In this document: positions 8,298 through 14,824 of the stretch, piece by piece
Position numbering within the stretch: the first letter of the stretch is position 1
Layout of the letters: every line of letters starts with the position of its first letter
Origin: Gammaproteobacteria bacterium UBA2810
Lineage (GTDB): Bacteria; Pseudomonadota; Gammaproteobacteria; Enterobacterales; Succinivibrionaceae
Reading direction: 5' to 3'
Assembly (NCBI GenBank): GCA_002351705.1
Contig: DEHC01000083.1
Span: 1 to 32,475, forward strand
DNA: 32,475 nucleotides
Notes under the pieces: generated by a model
What the model was told of the DNA's origin: nothing
The model's input: only the letters and a program-made list of their open reading frames with translations
The model's database searches: none
Translations under genes and position numbers: made by a program

Positions 8298-9281
8298 TCA
8301 GAGCAGGGTGCTGATGAGCTCCTCATGGCTCTTCGGGCTCAGGAGGGCTGCGGGGATGTCGAGGATGGTGCGGCATCCGCTCTCGCCCTTCTGGTTGAGG
8401 CGGAACGCGGCGCGGGCGTAGCAGAGGAGCGCCGATGAGGTGAACTCGGGGTTCGAGTCGAGCTTCAGGCGGTACTCGATGACGTGGCCGTTCTCATCGT
8501 CCTTTCCGGTGCGGCCGCTTGTGAGCACGAAGCCGCCGTGGGCCATGCCGCTGTGGTTCTTCTTGAACTCCTCGTCGGAGATGAAGTGGACGGTGGTGTC
8601 ATAGTCAGCAAAATAGTTGGGCATGGTCTTGATGGCGGTCTCGACGGCCTTCGGATCAGCCCCGTCCTTGAGGACGACGAAGCACTCGCGGGTGTGCTTC
8701 TCTCTTGCGGTGAGCTCCGGGGTCTTTCCTGCGCGGATCTCCTCGATGGCCTTCTCCACAGGGATGGTGTACTGCTTGGCGTTCTTCACGCCCGGTATTC
8801 TCCTGATGGCGTCGGAGTGACCCTGGCTTACGCCCTTGCCCCAGAAGGTGTAGTTCCTGCTGCCGGGGAGGATGGCGTCGCCGAGCACGCGGTTGAGGGA
8901 GAAGAGGCCCGGATCCCAGCCGATGGAGATGACGCTGATCTTCCCTGCCTTTTTCGATGCCTCGTCAACATTCCTGAAGTGCTCGGGGATCCTCGCGTGG
9001 GTGTCGAAGCTGTCGACCACATTGAAGAGTGCTGCGTACTCCGGGGTCATCTTGGGAAGGTCAGTCGCGCTGCCGCCGCAGAGGATGAGGACGTCGATTC
9101 TGTCCTTCCACTCGGCAGCCTTTGCTGCTGACACAACCGGGACGTTCTCAGTCGCGATCTTGAGCGATGCGGGATCGCGGCGGGTGAACACCGCAGCGAG
9201 CTCCGTGTCAGGGTTGTGCCTGATGGCGTTCTCGACTCCGCGGCCGAGGTTGCCGTACCCCATTATTCCGATGCGAATCAT
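8298..9281 (-). CDS. ddh: meso-diaminopimelate D-dehydrogenase
   Basis: 327 residues, the standard length for this NADPH-dependent enzyme (EC 1.4.1.16). It reductively aminates L-2-amino-6-oxopimelate (from tetrahydrodipicolinate) to meso-diaminopimelate, a one-step route to lysine and peptidoglycan precursor. The N-terminal Rossmann motif is GIMGYGNLGRGVE. Family-typical stretches follow: VFTRRDP near residue 35, LCGGSATDLPKM near 72, VDSFDTHARIPEH near 90, SIGWDPGLFSLNR near 118, FWGKGVSQGHSDAIRRIPGV near 146, and a C-terminus with LDSNPEFTSSALLCYARAA. The start has AAGGAG about ten bases upstream. A terminator follows the gene and an extended -10 precedes it, so it is probably monocistronic. 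This enzyme is uncommon in gammaproteobacteria. Very confident call. Confidence 0.95.
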   Translation of the reverse strand: MIRIGIMGYGNLGRGVENAIRHNPDTELAAVFTRRDPASLKIATENVPVVSAAKAAEWKDRIDVLILCGGSATDLPKMTPEYAALFNVVDSFDTHARIPEHFRNVDEASKKAGKISVISIGWDPGLFSLNRVLGDAILPGSRNYTFWGKGVSQGHSDAIRRIPGVKNAKQYTIPVEKAIEEIRAGKTPELTAREKHTRECFVVLKDGADPKAVETAIKTMPNYFADYDTTVHFISDEEFKKNHSGMAHGGFVLTSGRTGKDDENGHVIEYRLKLDSNPEFTSSALLCYARAAFRLNQKGESGCRTILDIPAALLSPKSHEELISTLL

Positions 9282-9348
9282 TTAACTTCAGCTCCTTCAT
9301 TGGATTATGGAGGGCGGCCTGCCGCCTCCATGCGAAAAACTGAACCAA

Positions 9349-9357
9349 ATTTTAGCA
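9349..9357 (-). promoter_or_regulatory. Extended -10 promoter element for ddh
   Basis: On the minus strand the sequence reads TGCTAAAAT, matching the extended -10 form TGnTAnAAT. It lies about 68 nt before the ddh start. No good -35 is visible, which is usual for extended -10 promoters. The intervening leader holds a GC-rich inverted repeat around 9309-9329. Confidence 0.45.
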
Positions 9358-9469
9358 CAGAGATGCCTTATGCCTGTGCATCTGCGCCATTTTGGATATA
9401 AGGGCATGCCGGAAGAAACCGGAATGAGTGGAAAACGGATTAAGAGGAAGGAAACAAAAGGAAGCATGC

Positions 9470-9493
9470 GGCGGAAGGCGGGCGCCTTCCGCC
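9470..9493 (-). terminator. Hairpin terminator after the lipoprotein gene
   Basis: A perfect 10-bp stem, GGCGGAAGGC / GCCTTCCGCC with a 4-nt loop, lies 22 nt past the lipoprotein stop. On the minus strand it is followed by GCATGCTTCCTTTTGTTT, so the T-rich run is delayed. It is a strong hairpin with an imperfect tail. Confidence 0.55.
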
Positions 9494-9514
9494 GGTCTGG
9501 CAATTGAGAGTGCC

Positions 9515-10114
9515 TCAGCAGGCTCCGAGCGGGGCGCAGGTTGAGTTCGCCGCGTCAACCTCCCAGGTGAGCCCCTTTGACGGATCCTTCGGATCAACCG
9601 GTGCGGGGACGTAGATCTTGGTCATCTCGGCCGTGACGTCCTTCCCGTTGGTGTTCTTCGAGGTGAGGGTGACAACGCCGTCCTTCACGGTGATGCTCTT
9701 CACGAACTTCGAGACGCCGGTGCCGTACTTGATGGCATCGGCCATGCTCCAGTCCTTGCCCTTGGCCTTCCCGGAGCAGGCGGAGAGCTTCTTCTTCTGC
9801 TGGAAGCAGAGCTCGACGGTCTGGAGGACCGGGCCGGTGCCGCGGTCGGCGCTTTTGAAGTTGTAGATGTTTGCCTGGAAATCGGTGAGCTTGGTCCTGT
9901 CAATCGAGGGCTTTACCGGAACAGTCTGCTTCGGCTCTTCCTTCTTCACCTCAGCCTTTGCGGTCTTTGCCGCGGAGTCTTTTTTGGCCTGAACGGCCTC
10001 TTTGGCCTGAGGCTGGGCAGATGCGGCAGGGGCCGGCTCGTTCTTGCTGCATCCGGTGCACGCTGCTGCGATGGCTGCGGCGGAAAGGGCCGCGATGATG
10101 AGACTCTTTTTCAT
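9515..10114 (-). CDS. Small lipoprotein of unknown function
   Basis: 199 residues from the chosen ATG at 10114, which has GGAAG eight bases upstream; the in-frame ATG at 10129 has no ribosome-binding site. The N-terminus (MKKSLIIAALSAAAIAAAC) is a lipoprotein-type signal peptide. The acylated cysteine could be in AAAC or three residues later in CTGC. A low-complexity Ala/Lys/Glu/Pro linker follows (residues ~25-65). The C-terminal ~130 residues form a folded domain with a Cys pair in QLCFQQKKK...LSACSGKAKGKDWSM and a second Cys pair near the end (NSTCAPLGAC). This part resembles the pilin-like periplasmic folds with DGVVTLTSKNTNGKDVTA strands, but I cannot assign a family. It is flanked by its own terminator and a promoter with a leader hairpin. 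Lipoprotein nature is well supported; function unknown. Confidence 0.7.
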   Translation of the reverse strand: MKKSLIIAALSAAAIAAACTGCSKNEPAPAASAQPQAKEAVQAKKDSAAKTAKAEVKKEEPKQTVPVKPSIDRTKLTDFQANIYNFKSADRGTGPVLQTVELCFQQKKKLSACSGKAKGKDWSMADAIKYGTGVSKFVKSITVKDGVVTLTSKNTNGKDVTAEMTKIYVPAPVDPKDPSKGLTWEVDAANSTCAPLGAC

Positions 10115-10138
10115 TGCTGGAACTTCCATTATGAACAG

Positions 10139-10167
10139 AAAAGCCCGGCAAGGAGAAGAACCGGGCT
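10139..10167 (-). terminator. Leader hairpin (possible attenuator) before the lipoprotein gene
   Basis: On the minus strand AGCCCGG pairs with CCGGGCT across a 12-nt loop, and TTTCTGTT follows at once. It lies between the candidate TATAAT promoter (10194-10199) and the lipoprotein start, inside the presumed 5' leader. The neighbouring upstream gene is divergent, so this hairpin cannot terminate it. Confidence 0.5.
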
Positions 10168-10193
10168 CAGTACGGACTTATCCGCACACCCTG

Positions 10194-10199
10194 ATTATA
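10194..10199 (-). promoter_or_regulatory. -10 element of the lipoprotein gene
   Basis: A perfect TATAAT on the minus strand, about 80 nt before the lipoprotein ATG. CTGCCG sits 17 nt upstream as a poor -35 match. Confidence 0.5.
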
Positions 10200-10318
10200 C
10201 GGGAAAAGCATTGTTCCGGCAGTTGATTCTTTCTGATATGAGATATCCGTCCGTTTTTTGGATAGGGCATCTCCCGGCACGGAGAAGTTTCCCTGGGAGA
10301 GGGCCGCAGGGCGGCGGA

Positions 10319-10324
10319 TATAAT
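10319..10324 (+). promoter_or_regulatory. -10 element of the arsC gene
   Basis: A perfect TATAAT, 49 nt before the arsC ATG and facing away from the lipoprotein promoter. The -35 region is not consensus. Confidence 0.45.
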
Positions 10325-10373
10325 TGGAAAATGGTTCCGTTTCCCGGAGCCGGGACAAAGGAGGCATTTACTG

Positions 10374-10706
10374 ATGAAGGTTCTCATTATCTGCACCGGC
10401 AACAGCTGCCGGAGCCAGATGGCGGCCGCATATCTGGAGCAGCTCTGTCCTCTGTGGACCGTGAGGTCGGCAGGCACCAGGCCCGCGCCTGAGGTGAACC
10501 CTCTTGCCGTGAGGGTTATGGCAGAGGACGGAATAGACATCAGCGGCAGGATCCCCATGAGCGTTTCCCGGTACATCCCGGAGCCCTGGGACACGGTGAT
10601 TACCGTCTGCGGCGGTGCGCGCGAGACCTGCCCGGTGTTCACCGGCAGAGTCTCTGGGCGTCTCCACATCGGCTTTGACGATCCTGCCGCGGCAGAGGGA
10701 TCATAG
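10374..10706 (+). CDS. arsC: ArsC-type low-molecular-weight phosphatase-fold reductase, truncated by an amber stop
   Basis: 110 residues up to an in-frame TAG. The N-terminus has the LMW-phosphatase P-loop C-x5-R (ICTGNSCRS, Cys7 to Arg13). Cys79 and Cys86 (VCGGARETC) match the second and third cysteines of the thioredoxin-coupled arsenate reductase redox triad, with their 7-residue spacing. The general-acid Asp lies in GFDDP (residues 100-104). Thioredoxin-linked ArsC reduces arsenate to arsenite in the cytoplasm. The start has AGGAGG about nine bases upstream and a TATAAT 49 nt upstream. Family members continue about 25-30 residues beyond this point with a helix like FQRVRDEI. That helix is encoded in the same frame right after the TAG (see next entry). 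All catalytic residues precede the stop, so the short product might still act, or the gene may be newly dead. No other ars gene is adjacent. Confidence 0.8.
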   Translation: MKVLIICTGNSCRSQMAAAYLEQLCPLWTVRSAGTRPAPEVNPLAVRVMAEDGIDISGRIPMSVSRYIPEPWDTVITVCGGARETCPVFTGRVSGRLHIGFDDPAAAEGS

Positions 10707-10805
10707 GATGAGCGTCTCCGCGTGTTCCGCCGCGTGCGCGATGAGATCAGGGAGGCAATGGCGAAGTTTGCTGCGGAGAACGGCCGTAACGGCTGTCAGA
10801 GCTGA
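10707..10805 (+). pseudogene. arsC: In-frame C-terminal remainder of arsC beyond the amber codon
   Basis: Directly after the TAG at 10704-10706 the same frame stays open for 32 codons to a TGA at 10803-10805. It encodes DERLRVFRRVRDEIREAMAK and then a short tail. This matches the conserved C-terminal helix of ArsC proteins (FxRVRDEI...). A single base change, for example GAG or CAG to TAG, explains the interruption. Full-length product would be 143 residues. Confidence 0.8.
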
Positions 10806-10815
10806 GGCGCATTTT

Positions 10816-10911
10816 TGTCAGATAGCGCGTTTTGATCTGCGGATTTTTGCAGAATAACGCACTCTGAAGCGTGAAAATCTGCAGAATAACGCATTCTGTG
10901 GATTTTCCGGA
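10816..10911. repeat. Tandem 32-nt-period operator-like repeats before the DUF4143 gene
   Basis: Two near-identical 19-nt units, TGCAGAATAACGCA(C/T)TCTG, start at 10848 and 10880, exactly 32 nt apart. A degenerate third unit starts at 10816, also 32 nt away (about 11 of 19 matching). The core of the last unit is a dyad, CAGAAT-N5-ATTCTG; the middle unit has one mismatch in it. The 32-nt period is about three helical turns, as expected for cooperative dimer binding on one DNA face. The array ends 38 nt before the Shine-Dalgarno-supported start at 10937. Confidence 0.6.
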
Positions 10912-10936
10912 CTTCCTCAGGGAGGGAGATACGGAT

Positions 10937-12214
10937 ATGATTGACAAGGGACTCCTTGAGCTTGTCCTCTCCGGGCAGAAGAAGAAAATTGAAAACCGTG
11001 CCGGTGAGAGGCTCTTTTGCAGAAGCGGGGAGCCGCAGGTGGATTTGGACAGCCCGCAGGCTCAGGTGGTAACCGGCGTCAGGGGCTGCGGCAAGACCTC
11101 TCTCTGCCTTAAGGCATTGCATGAGAGGGGAGTGAGGTTCGCCTATGCGGACTTCTCGGATGAGCGCCTTGCGGGGCTCAGGTCTGATCAGCTCAATGAC
11201 GTCCTTGAGGTCCTTTACAAGATAAACGGGGATTTCAGCTTCCTGTTCCTTGATGAGATACAGACGGTTGAGGGCTGGGAGCTTTTTGCAAACCGGCTGC
11301 TCAGAAAGCGGATGCATGTCATCGCGGCAGGCTCCGATGCAGGGCTCCTCTCCGGGAAGTCTGCCACCCATCTTACCGGCAGGAATAAGGTGACGGAGCT
11401 CTTTCCCATGTCGTTCCGGGAATTCTGCATGGCACGGGAGGTGGACACTGAGAGCAGGACGGCAAAGGCAGAGGCTTTCCGGCGGACTGCCTTCGATCAG
11501 TACCTGATGTGCGGCGGCTTCCCTGAAGCCAGGTCTGCTGGGGAGAGCCGCCGGTACGCTGCAGGGCTTGTCAGCGATGTTCTGCGTGAGACTGAGGAGC
11601 GCTGCGGCATAAGCTGCACTGCAGCCTTTGAGAGCATGACGGAGCACCTTCTCAGCAGCGTCCCGTACACCGCTGTCCCGAAGGATCTGGCCGGGAAGTT
11701 CGGATTCAGGTCAGAGCACACAGCCAGGAAATACATTGACTGCCTGAAAGGCTCATATCTCCTTACCGGCATTCAGAAATATTCTCCCGAAAGCAGGATA
11801 AGGCTTACGCAGGAGAAGCTGTATGCTGCTGACACCGCGCTTATGGCCACGGGGGAGAATGCCCTTTCGGCAGCCGGGATGGATCAAAGGCTCGGGACAA
11901 TAGTCCTGGCTCACCTTATAAGGAGTTGCAGGGCGGAAGGGCTTGATGTCCGCTATCTGAGCGGGCGTAGCGGTGAGTGCGGCTTTGTGGTCTGCAGTGG
12001 CAGCAATGTACGCGAGGCCATTCAGGTGTCCTCTGACATATCAGACAAGGCTGCCCGCAGGCTGAAGATCAGGGGGCTGATGCTCGCTGAGAGACAGACA
12101 GGCTGTACTGATCTTCTTTTGCTTACTCATCACAACAGGGAGGATATCGAGGTGTCTGGATGCCATATCAGGATCCGTCCGGTCTATGAATGGTGCCTGG
12201 GGTTAGGGATCTGA
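10937..12214 (+). CDS. DUF4143-family ATPase (AAA_14 plus DUF4143)
   Basis: 425 residues from the ATG at 10937, which follows GGAGGGAG by about eight bases; the longer in-frame start at 10871 would place the coding region over the operator-like repeats. The AAA_14 domain has Walker A GVRGCGKTS (residues 47-55) and Walker B FLFLDEIQ (D106, E107). A sensor-like stretch VIAAGSDAGLLSGKSATHLTGR and the family motif LFPMSFREFC follow. The C-terminal DUF4143 half contains GGFPEA (the typical xGGxPE motif), a winged-helix-like segment (KDLAGKFGFRSEHTARKYIDCLKGSYLLTGI) and a nuclease-like end (SGRSGECGFVV...) in which the usual E-x-D-F-V pattern is partly eroded. These ATPases are abundant in gut anaerobes and their function is unsettled. 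Family call firm. Confidence 0.85.
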   Translation: MIDKGLLELVLSGQKKKIENRAGERLFCRSGEPQVDLDSPQAQVVTGVRGCGKTSLCLKALHERGVRFAYADFSDERLAGLRSDQLNDVLEVLYKINGDFSFLFLDEIQTVEGWELFANRLLRKRMHVIAAGSDAGLLSGKSATHLTGRNKVTELFPMSFREFCMAREVDTESRTAKAEAFRRTAFDQYLMCGGFPEARSAGESRRYAAGLVSDVLRETEERCGISCTAAFESMTEHLLSSVPYTAVPKDLAGKFGFRSEHTARKYIDCLKGSYLLTGIQKYSPESRIRLTQEKLYAADTALMATGENALSAAGMDQRLGTIVLAHLIRSCRAEGLDVRYLSGRSGECGFVVCSGSNVREAIQVSSDISDKAARRLKIRGLMLAERQTGCTDLLLLTHHNREDIEVSGCHIRIRPVYEWCLGLGI

Positions 12215-12891
12215 GTCTCCGGAGCCTGTGATAACTTTGTGTTCCTATGCCGCCAATTTATGCCGGCATTCCGTAAAAAACGTAACCAATTGTTTTTGCT
12301 TATAAAATTGCGATACTGGTGCAATAAGTCGGAATTTTCGGGACTTATTGCACCGGTATCGCCTCATTTTGAGAATATAAGGTGTCCGGAGTGTCTGACG
12401 GGGACAGCCTTATGCCATTCGTCCATGCAACGGAAACGCTCCGGATCCGCGGCTCTCCGGCGGTGCGCCGTGGCCGGTTATGATCCAAAACAGTGCAATC
12501 CTGCCCGATAACAGGACTTTTAATGCGGATTCCGTTTGAGGCGGCAGCATATTTAGTGGTGCTTCAGACACACAGGCACGAGATATGCTGATATCTCCGG
12601 TACATCAGGATAGAAAGACCGAGGCGGCTGATTCTTTTGCAGTTTCGGACCTTTTCTTCTGGTCCGTATGTCTTTAGTACTTTTTATTGCAGGCAGTGCT
12701 GGCTGCACAACCCAATCAAAAAAAACGGGACACTTTTTATCCAGTTTAAATCAGCCGCAGGAAGATCCGGCCGTGCTCCATGAGCATCAGCAGGCCGGGT
12801 TGTTACCGGAAATGCGGCACAAATCCTTAATTTGTCCGGCGTCTCCTCAACTACAATGCACCGACTTACAGGGTGCAGGGCAGGCAAGACT
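12215..12891. other. Intergenic region, DUF4143 gene to patA
   Basis: 677 nt with no convincing gene. It holds the long inverted repeat at 12310-12362, a small hairpin (CGGACC/GGTCCG, 12646-12666), an A8 run near 12720, and a TACAAT -10-like hexamer at 12852-12857 that may serve patA. An 82-codon ORF at 12668 begins with a lipobox-like MSLVLFIAGSAGC, but its remainder does not look coding and runs into patA. Confidence 0.5.
12310..12362. repeat. Long near-perfect inverted repeat (21-bp arms)
   Basis: The arms run 12310-12330 and 12342-12362, with GCGATACTGGTGCAATAAGTC as the left arm core and only one position a G-T pair; the loop is 11 nt. Weak pairing (AAAAT / ATTTT) extends beyond the arms. 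It starts 96 nt past the DUF4143 stop. No T-tract follows on either strand, so it does not look like a normal terminator. It could be a structured RNA, a small non-autonomous element or a regulatory cruciform. Confidence 0.75.
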
Positions 12892-14391
12892 ATGGCAGAA
12901 AGCAGAAAAGACGTAATCAGCTCCCTTGACCGGGTCATCGGGCTCATCAAGACTGACACCAGAGACATTCCCGCGGCAGAGAAGAAGAGAATGGTGAGGG
13001 AGACCCTCGATCAGTTCCAGAACTATGTATCGCCGGGCTGGCTCAAGTACCGGAAGTCCGTCTCCTCGGACTCCGCGGAGGGCGCGGTCCTCGAGTGGCA
13101 GGACGGCGGCGCCTACTGCTACGGGCTCGAGGGCGAGAAGTTCATCGACTGCCTGGGCGGCTTCGGCGTGTTCACCTTCGGGCACCGCAACAGCGAGATC
13201 CTCGATGTGGTGAAGGCGCAGCTTGACCACCAGGCTCTCCACTCCCAGGAGCTGCTCGATCCGCTCCGCGGCTACCTCGCGAAGGCGATGGCCGCCATCA
13301 CCCCGGGCGACCTGCAGTACTGCTTCTTCACGAACGGCGGCGCCGAGGCGGTCGAGATGGCCCTCAAGCTCTCGCGCATCGCGACGGGCGGCCGCTGGTT
13401 CATCTCCGCAGTAGGAGGCTTCCACGGGAAGTCCATGGGCGCGGTCTCCGTCTGCGGGAAGAGCACCTACCGCACTCCCTACGGACCGATGGTTCAGCAG
13501 GTCCAGCACGTCCGCTACGGCGTCGCGGATGACATCAGGCAGGCAATAAAGAACCTCCAGGAGGTCGGCGAGAAGGTCGCCGCCGTAATCCTCGAGCCGA
13601 TCCAGGGCGAGGCCGGCGTCATTGTCCCGCCCGAAGGCTACCTTAAGGCAGTGCGTGAGATCTGCGACGAGACCGGCGTCGCGCTCATCTTCGACGAGAT
13701 CCAGACCGGCATGGGCCGCACCGGCACGGTGTGGAGATGCGAGCACGAGGGCGTCACCCCTGACATCATGACCTACGGCAAGGCCTTCGGCGGCGGCATC
13801 ATGCCGATAACCGGCATCATCTGCCGCCCGAAGATGTGGACGCAGCAGCTCATCGACAACCCGTGGCTCCTCGGCTCGCCGACCTTCGGCGGCAACCCCC
13901 TCTGCTGCGCCGCTGCCATCGCCGCGATCCGCTACATGCTCGCGAACGACATCCCGGCGGTCTGCGCGAGGAAGGGAAAGCTCCTTAAGGACGGGCTTGA
14001 GTCGCTTGCGAAAAAGTACCCTGACGTCATCGCCGAGGTGCGCGGCGTGGGCCTCATGCTCGCCGTGGAGTTCAGGACCCAGGAGCTCGGCTACGAGACC
14101 GCGAAGGGGCTCTTCGCCCGCCGCGTCATGACCGCGGGCACTCTCGTGAACGCGAAGACCATCCGCTTCGAGCCGACGGCGGAGATTTCGGAGGAGGACA
14201 TCAGCGAGGTCATCAGCCGCCTTGACGAGGCCCTTGCCGACACCCGCCGCAGGTGCGCCCGCGACATGAGGAAGAGCGGCGCGGCGCCCCGCACTCTCAA
14301 GGACGTCTCCCGCAAGAACGTGCCCGGCGTTTCCGCATTCATCAAGATGCAGCAGTCTGTCCAGGACCGGGGGCTCTCAAGGAAGCAGTGA
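12892..14391 (+). CDS. patA: Putrescine aminotransferase (class III PLP aminotransferase)
   Basis: 499 residues from the ATG at 12892. It aligns by eye along its length with E. coli PatA/YgjG: SPGWLKYRKSV near 47, FIDCLGGFGVFTFGHRN near 84, HSQELLDPLR near 117, FHGKSMGAVS near 177, VILEPIQGEAGVI near 232, FDEIQTGMGRTG (Asp268), TYGKAFGGG with the PLP-binding Lys297, TFGGNPLCCAAA near 331 and the C-terminal KTIRFEP. The enzyme transfers the amino group of putrescine to 2-oxoglutarate, giving 4-aminobutanal (spontaneously 1-pyrroline). The start is chosen by homology; the upstream ribosome-binding site is weak, and in-frame starts at 12832 (TTG) and 12856 (ATG) also exist. About 45 C-terminal residues (RRCARDMRKS...) extend beyond the E. 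coli protein. Codon use is strongly GC-biased, suggesting good expression. Confidence 0.9.
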   Translation: MAESRKDVISSLDRVIGLIKTDTRDIPAAEKKRMVRETLDQFQNYVSPGWLKYRKSVSSDSAEGAVLEWQDGGAYCYGLEGEKFIDCLGGFGVFTFGHRNSEILDVVKAQLDHQALHSQELLDPLRGYLAKAMAAITPGDLQYCFFTNGGAEAVEMALKLSRIATGGRWFISAVGGFHGKSMGAVSVCGKSTYRTPYGPMVQQVQHVRYGVADDIRQAIKNLQEVGEKVAAVILEPIQGEAGVIVPPEGYLKAVREICDETGVALIFDEIQTGMGRTGTVWRCEHEGVTPDIMTYGKAFGGGIMPITGIICRPKMWTQQLIDNPWLLGSPTFGGNPLCCAAAIAAIRYMLANDIPAVCARKGKLLKDGLESLAKKYPDVIAEVRGVGLMLAVEFRTQELGYETAKGLFARRVMTAGTLVNAKTIRFEPTAEISEEDISEVISRLDEALADTRRRCARDMRKSGAAPRTLKDVSRKNVPGVSAFIKMQQSVQDRGLSRKQ

Positions 14392-14400
14392 TGCATTCTC

Positions 14401-14510
14401 TCCGGGAAAATTCCCGGAACGACCGCTGCGTGTGAGGAGCGCCACGGGTAGGCCCGTGATGCTCCTCCGTGAGGCTTTCCGCAGGGCGCCGACCGTATGG
14501 CACGGCGCCC
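14401..14510 (+). terminator. Cluster of three hairpins after patA
   Basis: Three inverted repeats follow the patA stop in series. TCCGGG/CCCGGA lies at 14401-14418. A two-part stem GAGGAGC-CACGGG / CCCGTG-GCTCCTC with a 2x2 internal loop lies at 14434-14467. GGGCGCCG/CGGCGCCC lies at 14484-14510. None has a T-tract. They may stabilise the patA 3' end, act as a rho-entry barrier, or form a small structured RNA. Confidence 0.5.
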
Positions 14511-14647
14511 CAGTTCCTTTCTGCCAGGCCAATTCGTTCAGGCACCATTCCGCTGTTCCCGCGGGGCCTCCCTTATACAAAAAACGGCGCTGAATCAGAT
14601 GACTGCTGCAGGGAGAGGCGTGACATCTGCCTGTTTTTTTACAAAAC

Positions 14648-14711
14648 TTTTCATTTTTCTTACAGGTCCTTAATAGTTTGAGGGCTAAAACTTCCGGCAC
14701 TGTCATATAAT
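14648..14711 (+). promoter_or_regulatory. Candidate promoter and weak Pho-box-like site of the two-component operon
   Basis: A perfect TATAAT lies at 14706-14711. Upstream, TTTTCAT-TTTT-CTTACAG (14648-14665) matches the 7-4-7 layout of a PhoB box at about 10 of 18 positions. A single CTGTCAT half-site overlaps the -10. The distance from the upstream box to the -10 is about 40 nt, too long for a classic PhoB-activated promoter, so autoregulation is only suggested. Confidence 0.3.
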
Positions 14712-14734
14712 GAGCCCGGACCGGAGCAACCTGC

Positions 14735-14800
14735 GCCCGGGGCATAACCGTGCCCGGGCAGCGGCGTCTCACGGGGCGGCGCCTCCCTTGAGGCTTTGTT
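14735..14800 (+). promoter_or_regulatory. Structured 5' leader of the two-component operon
   Basis: The presumed leader of about 107 nt contains a 9-bp hairpin with one bulged G (14735-14759). A second, short hairpin GCCTC-CCTT-GAGGC (14781-14794) is followed by TTTGTT and resembles a weak terminator. Attenuation is possible but unproven. Confidence 0.3.
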
Positions 14801-14824
14801 GGACTGACCTGGAAATAGCGGCGA

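Larger units (their letters stand above)
14511..14824. other. Regulatory gap before the two-component operon
   Basis: No gene is seen in these 314 nt. The AT-rich part (about 14630-14720) carries the promoter elements and the GC-rich part after it is the presumed structured leader; both are described separately. Confidence 0.5.

Noticed and set aside
12668..12916. 82-codon ORF with lipoprotein-like N-terminus (MSLVLFIAGSAGC)
   Set aside because: No ribosome-binding site, the remainder has no protein-like pattern, and it overlaps the patA start in another frame.
12847..13746. 299-codon ORF antisense to patA
   Set aside because: Long antisense frames are expected in GC-rich genes with biased codon use; patA is clearly the coding strand.
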